DNA from: Kiritimatiellia bacterium
GTDB taxonomy: Bacteria; Verrucomicrobiota; Kiritimatiellia; CAIVKH01
Assembly: GCA_027493775.1 (NCBI GenBank)
Contig: JAOSKE010000001.1
Span: 867,651 to 931,650, forward strand
Length of the DNA: 64,000 nt
Direction: 5' to 3'
Positions within the stretch are counted from its first letter, which is position 1; the number at the start of each line of letters is the position of its first letter. Under the pieces are notes generated by a model, which was not told the DNA's origin, ran no database searches, and saw nothing but the letters and a program-made list of their open reading frames with translations. Below, piece by piece: positions 30,901-38,235 of the stretch. The position numbers and the translations under genes were made by a program.

Positions 30901-31344
30901 GAGATACGTCATCACGACGATGGAACCGTTTGCAGCGGAAATTTGATCGCGGCGCACCAGCTCCGGGATGATTCCGTATTTGCTTGGGCCAAACAGCGCG
31001 CTCTGCGTGGACATCATAAACAGAACGATAAACGCGCCCGGCGCCCAGTTGCTCAGGAACGAAAGGAAGGCGAAACCCATGACGACGATTTCAAGAACCT
31101 TCGTGAATACGACAATGGAACGCTTGCTAATCCGATCAGCCAGAACGCCCGCCGCAGGGGTGAAAAGGAGAAACGGAATCACGAAAATCGCGCCGCCCAG
31201 CGAAACCACCTTTGTTGTTTGTTGATCGCCGAGGAGACGGATCACGTAGAAAAACGATAATAATTTGAAAATATTATCGTTTAGCGCGCCGAAAAACTGC
31301 GTCGCATTCAACCACGCAAATGATGGCCCATACTTGAACTTCAC
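27958..31344 (-). CDS. aas: LplT-PlsC-Aas fusion: lysophospholipid transporter, acyltransferase and acyl-ACP synthetase
   Basis: 1128-residue three-part membrane protein. Residues about 1-400: MFS transporter with some 12 helices (LplT-like, starting FAWLNATQFFGALNDNIFKL). About 430-620: PlsC acyltransferase, NHVSFMDA (H-x4-D) and FAEGALTRTG. About 650-1128: AMP-forming acyl-ACP synthetase, IIFSSGTTGEPKGVMLTH and YRTGDMAQMDEDGFITITDR. It would flip lysophospholipids inward and re-acylate them. GTG 31344 overlaps the hydrolase stop (GTGA). Last gene of the operon read from the sigma-54-like promoter near 34716. Confidence 0.93.
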   Translation of the reverse strand: MKFKYGPSFAWLNATQFFGALNDNIFKLLSFFYVIRLLGDQQTTKVVSLGGAIFVIPFLLFTPAAGVLADRISKRSIVVFTKVLEIVVMGFAFLSFLSNWAPGAFIVLFMMSTQSALFGPSKYGIIPELVRRDQISAANGSIVVMTYLAIILGTGLGPFLGDVVGSRLYLAALACVGIAIVGTLTSLGIERTPPAGSHARASFFIVGDVWRTLRGIRGDKELMMAVIASAYFSLIGSFMQLNLIPYGMSHFALTDTQSGYLFFFAAIGIGFGAWLAGRLSGRNVEFGIVPIGAFALAGAILGLGSSPANLNTVRVLVLIAGVGAGLFLIPLDSFIQFRSPRDRMGSILAASNFLSWTLVLLGALSVSWFGSLFGLTPAQGFLVMGALTLILGVVAVIILPDFLIRFVAMALTRICYRLRAHGLEHLPVEGGALLVANHVSFMDALQILAVQQRRIRFLMHRSIYESHPLRPLFRLMGMIPIAMEDSPKKIIESLRVARQALDDGYLVCIFAEGALTRTGMTQGFRPGLERIVKGSAHPIIPIYIGGTWGSIFSHYYGRQQLRMPTQFPYPVTLMFGKPLPATSSTADVRQAVMELSGDYFETRKPLHRSLGAIFVGMARKNWTKSAMDDTTGRAVTWGGALIGALALAHILKRHTKGQQNVGVLLPPSIGGVLVNVALTLLRKTTVNLNFTASAEAFNSSIAQAKLKTVVTSRAFLERFPQYADLPGIVAAEDLREQVGLGTKLVATLAALLAPTRSLTPLRGVSADDVATIIFSSGTTGEPKGVMLTHHNIASNVESCMLVFRPNDKDRLCASLPLFHSFGFTVGIWFPALTGIGASYHTNPLDASKIAEVVKTRRCTAIFATPTFLLAYLRKATREDFASLRLVVAGAEKLKPRLADAFEERFGIRPLEGYGTTELSPVAALSLPDVDVDGIYQAGHKDGSVGQPVPGVAARIVNPETFEPLPHGENGLLLIKGPNVMKGYLDRPDLTAEALQDGWYRTGDMAQMDEDGFITITDRLARFSKIGGEMVPHLAVEEVYLQQLQVSEAVLAVTCVASERRGERLVVIHTAAAGDPALLQEMMQQSALPNLWKPARDAYFLIDALPLTGSGKLDVKELRQIAERLLAQE

Positions 31345-32258
31345 AAAGGCACTCCTCGTTGTGCGTCGGTAGTAATAAAGTTTTTGACGCGCTCTGTCAC
31401 ATCTTCCCATCCGTAATCCAGAGGAACGACATGGGCCGCGCGGGGCACGACCAGAAGCTCCTTGTGCTCGGAGGCGATAGTCGAGAAGTACGCCCGCGAT
31501 GCGCGCCGACTTACAACCCGGTCGCTACCGGGTAGCACGAGGAAAACCGGGAGGTTCAATCCCTCGCCGCGTCCCTTGATTCTCGCACCGATTCGAAACA
31601 GCTCGTCGTACATCGAGATCGGAAGGAAATGGTCTCGCAATTCATCGAGATCATCCGAGCGCGCATTCAAATCCACCGGAAACGCCGTCTCTAAAATCGT
31701 ATCCTTTGATAAAAAAGCGCTGCCAACTCTTTGCATCCACTGTGGAGGCAACCCCAAACTGCGCCTCGCCGACACCTTGATCATCGGCGCGAGCAAGATT
31801 AGTCCTTCAACCCGATTCGGATTGGACAATGCGTAATCCAGCGCCAACGTGCCGCCCATTGAATGGCCGACCAGCCAAATGCGCTTCCCTTCTTTGGTCG
31901 TGCGCTCTACCTCATCTGATACGGTACGACGCCAATCAGACTCGGTGACTTTTCTTATCCTCTCCATCGGTTCACCGAAGCCCGGAAGTCGCAACACACG
32001 GCACTCGAATCCATCCTCTGCAAGCATCGGAGCCATCAAACGAAATACGGAGGGGCCGGAAGCGAAGCCGTGGATGAACAACAACACGGTATCGCCCGAG
32101 CCGAGCGTGAACGGTTCCATCCCAACGCGAATTCCGCTTTCATTCCGTTCAATCGCCACCTCCGCCTCCATAGCATGATGACGGGTGAATGCGGGATAAG
32201 CGGCGCGCGCAACCACGAGAAGGAGAGCCAGTGACAAAACGATTTTTCCGAATAGCAC
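31341..32258 (-). CDS. Membrane-anchored alpha/beta hydrolase (lipase/carboxylesterase-like)
   Basis: 305 residues from GTG 32258; the frame extends 13 codons upstream into the previous gene. One N-terminal transmembrane helix (LFGKIVLSLALLLVVARAA) anchors it, so the hydrolase domain likely faces the periplasm. Seen: LFIHGFASGPSVF (oxyanion region), nucleophile GHSMGG, acid LPGSDRVV and His in AAHVVPLD. It resembles monoacylglycerol lipases. Three bases from the GDYXXLXY gene and overlapping the LplT-PlsC-Aas gene, so a role in lysophospholipid or acylglycerol turnover is likely but inferred. Confidence 0.8.
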   Translation of the reverse strand: MLFGKIVLSLALLLVVARAAYPAFTRHHAMEAEVAIERNESGIRVGMEPFTLGSGDTVLLFIHGFASGPSVFRLMAPMLAEDGFECRVLRLPGFGEPMERIRKVTESDWRRTVSDEVERTTKEGKRIWLVGHSMGGTLALDYALSNPNRVEGLILLAPMIKVSARRSLGLPPQWMQRVGSAFLSKDTILETAFPVDLNARSDDLDELRDHFLPISMYDELFRIGARIKGRGEGLNLPVFLVLPGSDRVVSRRASRAYFSTIASEHKELLVVPRAAHVVPLDYGWEDVTERVKNFITTDAQRGVPL

Positions 32259-32260
32259 GG

Positions 32261-32833
32261 CTAGTTCTCCATTTTTGTAGAAGCCGTCGCGATCCACTCG
32301 CGAATCGGCACGCCATCAATGAGCAGATTTTCAAGGACGAGATTGCCGTTCAGCACCCTTGCGACAACCACTGCTTCCCGGTTCCGATCACTAGCTGCCT
32401 GCGCATACACCACTTCCGCGCGCGGCGCCTCACCCTCGGGCAGATAAAAGCGCTCAATGGGAAGCCGAATGGATAGGTTCGTGTGTTGGGAGAGTCTCGC
32501 ATCTTTCACCGTGATATACGCGCCTTCCTCCGGCGCACGACGACTTGCGCGCCGGACATACGCAAAGCCGTTCTCGTCAGTGTCTAACTCTGCAAAAACT
32601 GTGCCTCTCCGTTTGTGCGGGAGCGATTCGCCGTGAAAGGGAACTCTTGCTGTCTGAACGGCCAATCGGACATAGCGCCCACGAAACGCGTCATACGGAT
32701 CAACGACCGTGGTCTTGAATTTGAAGACCTCGCCTTCACGCAGCGTCCGCTCATGCTTTGCGATCATCACTCCGGGGGTCGCGAGCTGGATTGCAGCGAC
32801 GAGCACAATTAAGAGGAATAGAACTTTTTTCAT
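32261..32833 (-). CDS. GDYXXLXY-domain protein
   Basis: 190 residues with an N-terminal signal anchor (MKKVLFLLIVLVAAIQLATP). Family features: DPYDAFRGRYVRLAV and ERFYLPEGEAPRAE, both variants of the GDYXXLXY family's conserved blocks. The protein would sit on the periplasmic face. These proteins usually follow a DUF2157/DUF4401 membrane protein, as here (4-bp overlap). Molecular function is not known. Confidence 0.8.
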   Translation of the reverse strand: MKKVLFLLIVLVAAIQLATPGVMIAKHERTLREGEVFKFKTTVVDPYDAFRGRYVRLAVQTARVPFHGESLPHKRRGTVFAELDTDENGFAYVRRASRRAPEEGAYITVKDARLSQHTNLSIRLPIERFYLPEGEAPRAEVVYAQAASDRNREAVVVARVLNGNLVLENLLIDGVPIREWIATASTKMEN

Positions 32834-34131
32834 AGCGCCCTCCGAAACTTTTGGGAGAAAACTGTGTTCACAGAAAGAAAAGCCGCGCCCAAGACGATAA
32901 ACACGACGGCGCGCAAAACGATGGATAGATCGGCATCAAAAAAACGCAGGACGATAACCGTCGCCAACAAAAGCATTCCGATATTTACACGTCCGAGCGA
33001 CTGGTCACGTGCGCCGGATGCAAGCAGCACGACGCCAAACACGAAGACGAACGCGTTATAGAGTAGCTGCACGAACTGGCGGTGATCGAAATACGACGCG
33101 AGGGCGTAGGCGACGATCGCCAGAAGGAAAAAGCACGCCGGAAACAAATCTGCGACACGCCACTGTTTGCGCGTCAGCACGCCAAAGACTACCGCGACGC
33201 CCATTAACATCAGCGCTATGGCAATATCAATTATCTGTTCGATCGCGGAATAGCCGTGATGCCAATGCCTCCAGCCGATATCCTCCCACCCCCAGCGATA
33301 CGTCAGGATCAGCGAAAGCACGATGCACCCAACAAAGCCGGCGATACGCATTGGCCGATGCCACAGTGAAGGCGCATTGCGCAGGAAATACAAATCGGTC
33401 AGAAACAACACGCTGCACAGCGCGGCATAAACTACGATCCACAGCCCCGGCAATAACCGCTCCATGGTGATTCCGATTCCGATAAATAGAGAGAGCGTCA
33501 ACGTCCAACGCAATAACGCGAGGCCGGGTGTAAAAACATTCCTGCGGCTCCGTTGAATAAGCATCGGCACGACCGCGAGTGTGAGCGGCCAGTAACCGAG
33601 AACACGTGGCCACGTATCATAAAGCGGACACGCCCACGCGAGCGCTCCGATTGTGAACAGCACCGCCACCAACGAGCTGCGCATCAGATAGATCACGGGC
33701 AATGCAAGAATTAGCCAAGTGAGCATAAACGCGTCGAATGACCCAGAGATGTGGTATATCTGGGAAACCACCGCAATCGCCGCGCCGATGCTCAGTGTCC
33801 AGAACACCCCCACCCCCTCCCGCCAACCGGCGCCACTGCGTTCCGCAAGTGCGCCGAACAGCGCCAGGAGTTGTGCGCTGATCAGAGGCGTCAGAGCAAA
33901 GGCAACGCGAAGACCGCGCGGCAAATCCGCCCAGTTATGGGCCAGCAGCAAAATAATGCCACCGCCCGCCAACAACGCGCCGAGTGCGGCGAGACCAATC
34001 ATCGCAGCGCGACGCGATCCCCCTTCCTGCGGATAACGCCCGCGTAATGTGGAAGCAACTTGCTCGGTGATAAGCGACTCTCGCTCCCACGCATCAATCT
34101 CCCTTCGCAGCCATTCCTGCTTACTCGTCAT
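32830..34131 (-). CDS. DUF2157 polytopic membrane protein
   Basis: 433 residues. A short cytoplasmic helical head (residues 1-35, REIDAWERESLITEQVASTL) matches DUF2157, followed by about 11-12 transmembrane helices in pairs and a C-terminal DUF4401-like half. The ATG at 34131 follows GGGAGG. Overlaps the GDYXXLXY gene by 4 bp, its usual partner. Function unknown; the operon context (two tiny membrane proteins upstream, lipid enzymes downstream, sigma-54-like promoter) suggests envelope maintenance. Confidence 0.82.
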   Translation of the reverse strand: MTSKQEWLRREIDAWERESLITEQVASTLRGRYPQEGGSRRAAMIGLAALGALLAGGGIILLLAHNWADLPRGLRVAFALTPLISAQLLALFGALAERSGAGWREGVGVFWTLSIGAAIAVVSQIYHISGSFDAFMLTWLILALPVIYLMRSSLVAVLFTIGALAWACPLYDTWPRVLGYWPLTLAVVPMLIQRSRRNVFTPGLALLRWTLTLSLFIGIGITMERLLPGLWIVVYAALCSVLFLTDLYFLRNAPSLWHRPMRIAGFVGCIVLSLILTYRWGWEDIGWRHWHHGYSAIEQIIDIAIALMLMGVAVVFGVLTRKQWRVADLFPACFFLLAIVAYALASYFDHRQFVQLLYNAFVFVFGVVLLASGARDQSLGRVNIGMLLLATVIVLRFFDADLSIVLRAVVFIVLGAAFLSVNTVFSQKFRRAL

Positions 34132-34210
34132 GAGGTCCTCCCGCGCGCTGTGCGCTCACTTCCTTGATCTTGCCATCTTGTCATGCCGTCCACCATGGTT
34201 TCCATGTCTC

Positions 34211-34387
34211 CTACTTGAAGACCGACCAAACGACTCCAAGGTGTACTGGTTCGTCGTACTCCATCTGCGCCACCTGATTCTCGCTTCGCCGCGTTTCAGT
34301 TTTGCTTTCTCTCGATGCCAGAAAGGTCACGGCTGCGAGAAGAATCAGAAGGATCATCGCTAAGGATTTAGATGGTTTGGTTTTCAT
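34211..34387 (-). CDS. Small secreted or membrane-anchored peptide (58 aa)
   Basis: ATG 34387 with GAGAGGAG seven bases upstream, stop at 34211. The peptide starts MKTKPSKSLAMILLILLAAV, a basic start and one hydrophobic helix (about residues 9-24), then a polar tail ending HLGVVWSVFK. It is 23 bp downstream of another small membrane protein and 79 bp upstream of the DUF2157 gene, same strand. Not recognised. The strong ribosome site and position support a real gene, but the size makes that uncertain. Confidence 0.5.
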   Translation of the reverse strand: MKTKPSKSLAMILLILLAAVTFLASRESKTETRRSENQVAQMEYDEPVHLGVVWSVFK

Positions 34388-34410
34388 GTTCGACTCCTCT
34401 CACGTGGGCC

Positions 34411-34674
34411 TTAGGCCTCGCTATGGTCTCCATACATTGAGTTTGTCACGCCGAACGCGATCATCCCGGCGATAATCACGAGGCACGTCGCGACGGTGCG
34501 CCACAACGTGTCCTGCTGCGTGAAATCCCAGATAGCCAGGATGCACGTGATCACGCTGATCGCGATGGACGTCGTGATCACTCCAAAAGTCACCATCCGA
34601 ACTTTTTTCGGATTGATCAGCCCCCGCTTTATCTCCTTTGGATCAAGCGAGCTGGTTTCTGTAGTCCTGTTCAT
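34411..34674 (-). CDS. Small two-helix membrane protein, first gene of the sigma-54-type operon
   Basis: 87 residues from ATG 34674 with AAAGGG upstream. A polar N-terminus (about 1-24, with KEIKRGLINPKKVR) is followed by two hydrophobic helices, VTFGVITTSIAISVITCILA and LWRTVATCLVIIAGMIAFGV. No family recognised. It lies 31 bp downstream of the predicted transcription start of a sigma-54-like promoter and divergent from a sigma-54 activator, an arrangement recalling pspF/psp, though no PspA-C homology is seen. Confidence 0.65.
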   Translation of the reverse strand: MNRTTETSSLDPKEIKRGLINPKKVRMVTFGVITTSIAISVITCILAIWDFTQQDTLWRTVATCLVIIAGMIAFGVTNSMYGDHSEA

Positions 34675-34715
34675 CGTTCGTCCCTTTCATTTGATTGTTC
34701 GGACACCATCTATTT

Positions 34716-34731
34716 AGCTAGTCGTATGCCA
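34716..34731 (-). promoter_or_regulatory. Putative sigma-54 promoter divergent from the activator gene
   Basis: On the minus strand TGGCATACGACTAGCT has the GG-N10-GC spacing of -24/-12 promoters and differs from TGGCAC-N5-TTGC at two positions. The predicted start near 34705 leaves a 31-base leader to ATG 34674. A perfect dyad TCACAT-N7-ATGTGA at 34745-34763 lies just upstream and could be the activator's binding site. Confidence 0.5.
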
Positions 34732-34744
34732 AAACTACGATTTT

Positions 34745-34763
34745 TCACATCTCTCTGATGTGA
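34745..34763. promoter_or_regulatory. Dyad TCACAT-N7-ATGTGA, candidate activator site
   Basis: Perfect 6-bp arms at 34745-34750 and 34758-34763 around CTCTCTG in the intergenic region between the sigma-54 activator and its divergent operon. It lies about 40-58 bases upstream of the predicted sigma-54 start, closer than most enhancer sites. It could also serve autoregulation of the activator. Confidence 0.35.
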
Positions 34764-34826
34764 CCATATTTGCGCATGGGCCAAAAAATGACATTTTTCA
34801 TTGATTGACATTAATGCGTACATGAT

Positions 34827-36311
34827 ATGCATTTAATGCCTATGGATGCTCTAACCCAACGGCAGCGTTCTTTCTTCAGGGAAGTGGCTCGCGCGGCGTT
34901 TGCCAACCCGTTCAGCACGGAACGTGCGGAGGTGGACGACGTGATTGCTCGTGAAAGCAGGAGGGCGCTCCACGAAGCCAAACGCGTGGAGCGGATGATG
35001 AATGCGGTTGCCGGCGAGGTGGAAGAACTGGAGCGAAGCGGTCTGGCGGATGTTCGCAAGCACAGTGGCGAGTCGCGCAGTTTTATGCGAACCGCGCTCT
35101 TGTTCGACGTGTTCCATCGGCACATTGACGCGATTGACCGACACATCGAAGAGCAGCTCCGCGCGGGCGATGAACCCGCCCCCGCTCTATTTGCTACCGC
35201 GATTCAAAACGATCTCTTGCGACGGGGATTTTCGTCGGAAGCGAGCCTGCACTTCCTCGCGATTTTCTTCCAACTACGGCGGGCGTTCTACTTCATCGCA
35301 CGCGGACTGCTCGGAGAGAGCGCAAGTATGCGACGCTTTCGCGAGCGCCTATGGCAAAACATATTCACCCGCGACGTGCAGCTCTACGATGAATATCTCT
35401 CGGATCGAATGGAAGATTTCTCAACCTTGCTCCTCGGCGAAACGGGTACGGGGAAGGGAGCGGCAGCGGCGGCGATTGGACGTTCGGGTTTTATTCCATT
35501 CAATCCACGGAGTGGATGTTTCAAAGAGAGTTTCACCCGCGCATTCGTCTCGCTCAATCTCTCACAGTTTCCCGAGACACTGATCGAATCGGAACTGTTC
35601 GGTCATCGCAAAGGGGCGTTCACTGGCGCGATGGATAATTATCAGGGAATCTTCGCGCGCTGCTCGCCACACGGCGCAATTTTTCTGGATGAAATCGGCG
35701 ACGTCACAGTTCCGATTCAAATCAAACTGCTGCACGTACTCCAGGAGCGGCGTTTCACTCCGGTCGGCAGTCACGAGCCGCAACGCTTCAGCGGGCGCGT
35801 CATTGCGGCGACGAATCGGCCATTGGACACGCTGCGGGCGGAGGGGAAATTCCGCGACGACTTTTACTATCGCTTGTGCTCTGACGTGATCGAAGTCCCT
35901 CCTCTGCGTCAGCGCATACAGGAATCACCAACGGAACTGCAGCAACTCCTGCGCGAAATCGTCGTGCGAATTACCGGTGACGACGCGGAGCACATTGCCA
36001 AAGACATTGCCGCGCGGTTGAAGAAATCACCTGGGCGCAATCACGCCTGGCCCGGCAACGTACGCGAATTGGAACAGGCAACGCGACAAATCCTGCTCAC
36101 CGGCGTCTATTCGCCGACACGGGCCACCGCGCAAATACTGAAAAACGGAGATATTCTAGCTGCATGGCGCGCGGGCACACTTACCGCTGCAGAACTCGTC
36201 GCAGCTTATTGCACGGACCTCTATCAGCAATTTCGAACCTATGAAGAAGTCGCGCGGCGCACAAAACTCGACGGGCGAACCGTGAAGAAGTATCTGACGA
36301 AGGGGAGCTGA
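34827..36311 (+). CDS. Sigma-54-dependent transcriptional activator with an unusual N-terminal domain
   Basis: 494 residues (ATG 34827; 34836 and 34842 also possible, no clear Shine-Dalgarno). Residues about 190-430 form the AAA+ domain: Walker A LLGETGTGKG, sigma-54-contact loop GAFTGA, Walker B GAIFLDEIGDV, arginine-finger region WPGNVRELEQ. The N-terminal 190 residues are helical, rich in Arg/Glu, and are not a receiver, GAF or PAS domain I recognise. A C-terminal helix-turn-helix-like segment reads TYEEVARRTKLDGRTVKKYL. Divergent from the small-membrane-protein operon it probably controls. Confidence 0.88.
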   Translation: MHLMPMDALTQRQRSFFREVARAAFANPFSTERAEVDDVIARESRRALHEAKRVERMMNAVAGEVEELERSGLADVRKHSGESRSFMRTALLFDVFHRHIDAIDRHIEEQLRAGDEPAPALFATAIQNDLLRRGFSSEASLHFLAIFFQLRRAFYFIARGLLGESASMRRFRERLWQNIFTRDVQLYDEYLSDRMEDFSTLLLGETGTGKGAAAAAIGRSGFIPFNPRSGCFKESFTRAFVSLNLSQFPETLIESELFGHRKGAFTGAMDNYQGIFARCSPHGAIFLDEIGDVTVPIQIKLLHVLQERRFTPVGSHEPQRFSGRVIAATNRPLDTLRAEGKFRDDFYYRLCSDVIEVPPLRQRIQESPTELQQLLREIVVRITGDDAEHIAKDIAARLKKSPGRNHAWPGNVRELEQATRQILLTGVYSPTRATAQILKNGDILAAWRAGTLTAAELVAAYCTDLYQQFRTYEEVARRTKLDGRTVKKYLTKGS

Positions 36312-36441
36312 TCCGACGAATCGCTTGGGTTCATACGCGACAACAAGCGTTTCAATTTTCAGTCCTCCCGATCATGCCGCAGCTTCGGCGTAAGCAAACG
36401 AACGCGCACTCAAAGGTCTGAGCAATCTACAGCACGTCTTC

Positions 36442-36460
36442 CTGCGGTCAATGCCCGCAG
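36442..36460. terminator. Weak hairpin between convergent genes
   Basis: CTGCGG at 36442-36447 pairs with CCGCAG at 36455-36460 across a 7-base loop, in the 185-bp space between the convergent sigma-54 activator and PtsN-like genes. No T-tract follows on either strand, so a terminator role is only possible. Nothing else was found in this spacer. Confidence 0.25.
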
Positions 36461-36496
36461 CGACAAAACAGAGCCAACGCGATGCGCCGGGCGCTA

Positions 36497-37249
36497 TTAC
36501 AGGTCTTTGATGATTTCCTGCTCAGCGCGGATGAGGAGACTATACATCTCTTCAGCCGACTCGGCTTCGCGCAGGTCGAGAAGCATCGTGGTCTGGTAGC
36601 AGAGCACGCAAAGACGCGCGAGGACGTGCAGGTGAATCTTGTCTTCCTGACAGCAGACGAGGAAGAACAGGTCCGTGGTCATTCCATCTGGTGAACCGAA
36701 GGGAATGGGCTGAACAGTCCGCCCGAGAACCAGGAAAGAATCTTCAAACATATACGACTGATGCGTACGCGGATGCAGCAAGGCAATGCCGCCCGCGAGC
36801 GCAGTCGAACACATCTGCTCACGTTCTTTGAGGCTCTTGATCAAATCGTTCTTGTGCAACAAGAGTCCAGTCTTGTTGGCCAAGCCAACCATGTCCGTGA
36901 TGATGGAGGACTTGGTTTTCGATTTCAAATTGGGGTTGATGTACTCAACGCGCAGCAATTCCGGAATAATCGCGTGCTGTTTGTCGAGATTATGCGCTTT
37001 CGGGCGCGCGGGCGGGCGGTCATCCACATCACCCTTCTTCGAGCCGATGATTCGCTTTGATGCCCATTCATCAATGTCGTTGCGCATGAAGACAAGCTTC
37101 TCGCCACGGCGCTGAAACGGGATTTCTTTATCGCGCACCAAGCGCTCTACATCGCCTCTCGTGAGACGAAGGTAGTCTGCAACCTCATACAAGTTGAAGA
37201 TACGATGTGGGACTCGCGCCCCTTTTTCGGATGTAGTGCTTTTTGCCAT
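36497..37249 (-). CDS. PtsN-like EIIA domain fused to an excisionase-type helix-turn-helix
   Basis: 250 residues. N-terminal (about 15-66) HTH: IFNLYEVADYLRLTRGDVERL followed by FQRRGEKLVF, as in MerR/excisionase-type domains (first 20 residues suffice). C-terminal (about 95-250) resembles the nitrogen-PTS EIIA domain: LKEREQMCSTALAGGIALLHP, with His in ALLHPR aligning with the PtsN phospho-histidine. This suggests a phosphorylation-responsive regulator. ATG 37249 lies only 7 bases after the tRNA-Thr CCA end, leaving no room for a ribosome site of its own. Confidence 0.8.
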   Translation of the reverse strand: MAKSTTSEKGARVPHRIFNLYEVADYLRLTRGDVERLVRDKEIPFQRRGEKLVFMRNDIDEWASKRIIGSKKGDVDDRPPARPKAHNLDKQHAIIPELLRVEYINPNLKSKTKSSIITDMVGLANKTGLLLHKNDLIKSLKEREQMCSTALAGGIALLHPRTHQSYMFEDSFLVLGRTVQPIPFGSPDGMTTDLFFLVCCQEDKIHLHVLARLCVLCYQTTMLLDLREAESAEEMYSLLIRAEQEIIKDL

Positions 37250-37256
37250 AATATCG

Positions 37257-37332
37257 TGGAGCCAACGGTCGGATTCGAACCGACGACCTGCGCATTACGA
37301 ATGCGCTGCTCTACCAACTGAGCTACGTTGGC
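37257..37332 (-). tRNA. tRNA-Thr (anticodon CGT)
   Basis: 76 bases including an encoded CCA. Acceptor stem GCCAACG/CGTTGGC, D-arm AGCTCAGTTGGTAGAGC, anticodon stem-loop GCGCA-TTCGTAA-TGCGC with anticodon CGT (reads ACG), T-arm GGTTCGAATCC. All stems pair. It lies 37 bp after the AsmA-like gene and 7 bp before the PtsN-like gene, all on the same strand, so cotranscription is likely. Confidence 0.96.
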
Positions 37333-37368
37333 TGCAAGTTGGTTAGACTAGCGGGAAGATGCCGAATG

Positions 37369-38232
37369 TCAAGGTTGGGAGCGTTCGCTCGGCGCATTCA
37401 TCGTATGTTCCGCAAATAAACGCAGGACCAGTTGCTGATCGCCAATATCCAGAAGCTCGGCAACCACCCCGCTCATCCCAGGGCCATTTGCAGAAGCGGC
37501 GCGATCCACTTTCAACAGATAATGGATCATCCTGCGATCCGGCGCACGAAGAGGCGTGACAAAGAGAGACCCGCCCTCAATGGAGGCCAGGGGCGCCCCA
37601 CCCCCGTGCGCCCACCACGTCACAGCGCCGCGCCGAACAGCGACGGCGGCGTCCAATCCGAGAACGGACGCAACGAGGGCCGATTTTTTAGGCGATCTGG
37701 AGGCTTTATCCGCAACGGCCTGCTCGAAATCTTCCTCGGTTTTTGTCGCTGGCAAGGTGACATTTAACTGGCGCAGCAAAAACTCGCCAGCGGGGACAAG
37801 TCGCGCGGGCGCCCACGCGCCATCGGCATCCTCGGCAAAGACCACGGACGGTTTCTCTATTTCAAGTCGCGCGATTCCAAGCCGTCCACGCCGCCACAAA
37901 TCGCTCCATCGCCACGCGATATCCACCTGCCGCGCCGACACACCCGGCGCGCCCATGCGCTGCTCCCCTACCGTCGCAACCTCCCTTAGCGTGAGTGAGT
38001 AGTTCAGAGAAAGTGCGGTACGATCAATTTTGACCGGCATCCCGACAATTTTCTCCAAGCGTTGCGAGACGATGGAACGAAATCCGTCCGTCCGTCCGAT
38101 AATCAGCCCGACAATGAACAAAATTAGTAGAAACGTCAGCAGCGTGACGAACGCACGGCGAAGTGTCCGAAGGGGATTGGATGACTGCCTTTTCGAATTG
38201 TCCGCGTCGCCTTTGGCCTGCTTGGTCGGCAT
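37369..38232 (-). CDS. AsmA-like single-pass membrane protein
   Basis: 287 residues. One N-terminal transmembrane helix (about 27-46, FVTLLTFLLILFIVGLIIG), then a beta-rich periplasmic part. The start of that part (IVGMPVKIDRTALSLNYSLTLREV, with later ARLEIEKPSVVF) resembles the N-terminal repeat of AsmA/TamB-like proteins, which carry phospholipids or help outer-membrane assembly. That family call is tentative. Three bp after proC and 37 bp before tRNA-Thr on the same strand. Confidence 0.55.
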   Translation of the reverse strand: MPTKQAKGDADNSKRQSSNPLRTLRRAFVTLLTFLLILFIVGLIIGRTDGFRSIVSQRLEKIVGMPVKIDRTALSLNYSLTLREVATVGEQRMGAPGVSARQVDIAWRWSDLWRRGRLGIARLEIEKPSVVFAEDADGAWAPARLVPAGEFLLRQLNVTLPATKTEEDFEQAVADKASRSPKKSALVASVLGLDAAVAVRRGAVTWWAHGGGAPLASIEGGSLFVTPLRAPDRRMIHYLLKVDRAASANGPGMSGVVAELLDIGDQQLVLRLFAEHTMNAPSERSQP

Positions 38233-38235
38233 ACA

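Noticed and set aside
34764..34800. Second sigma-54-like match (TTGGCCCATGCGC on the minus strand)
   Set aside because: The GG-N10-GC spacing does not hold; the element at 34716-34731 fits better.
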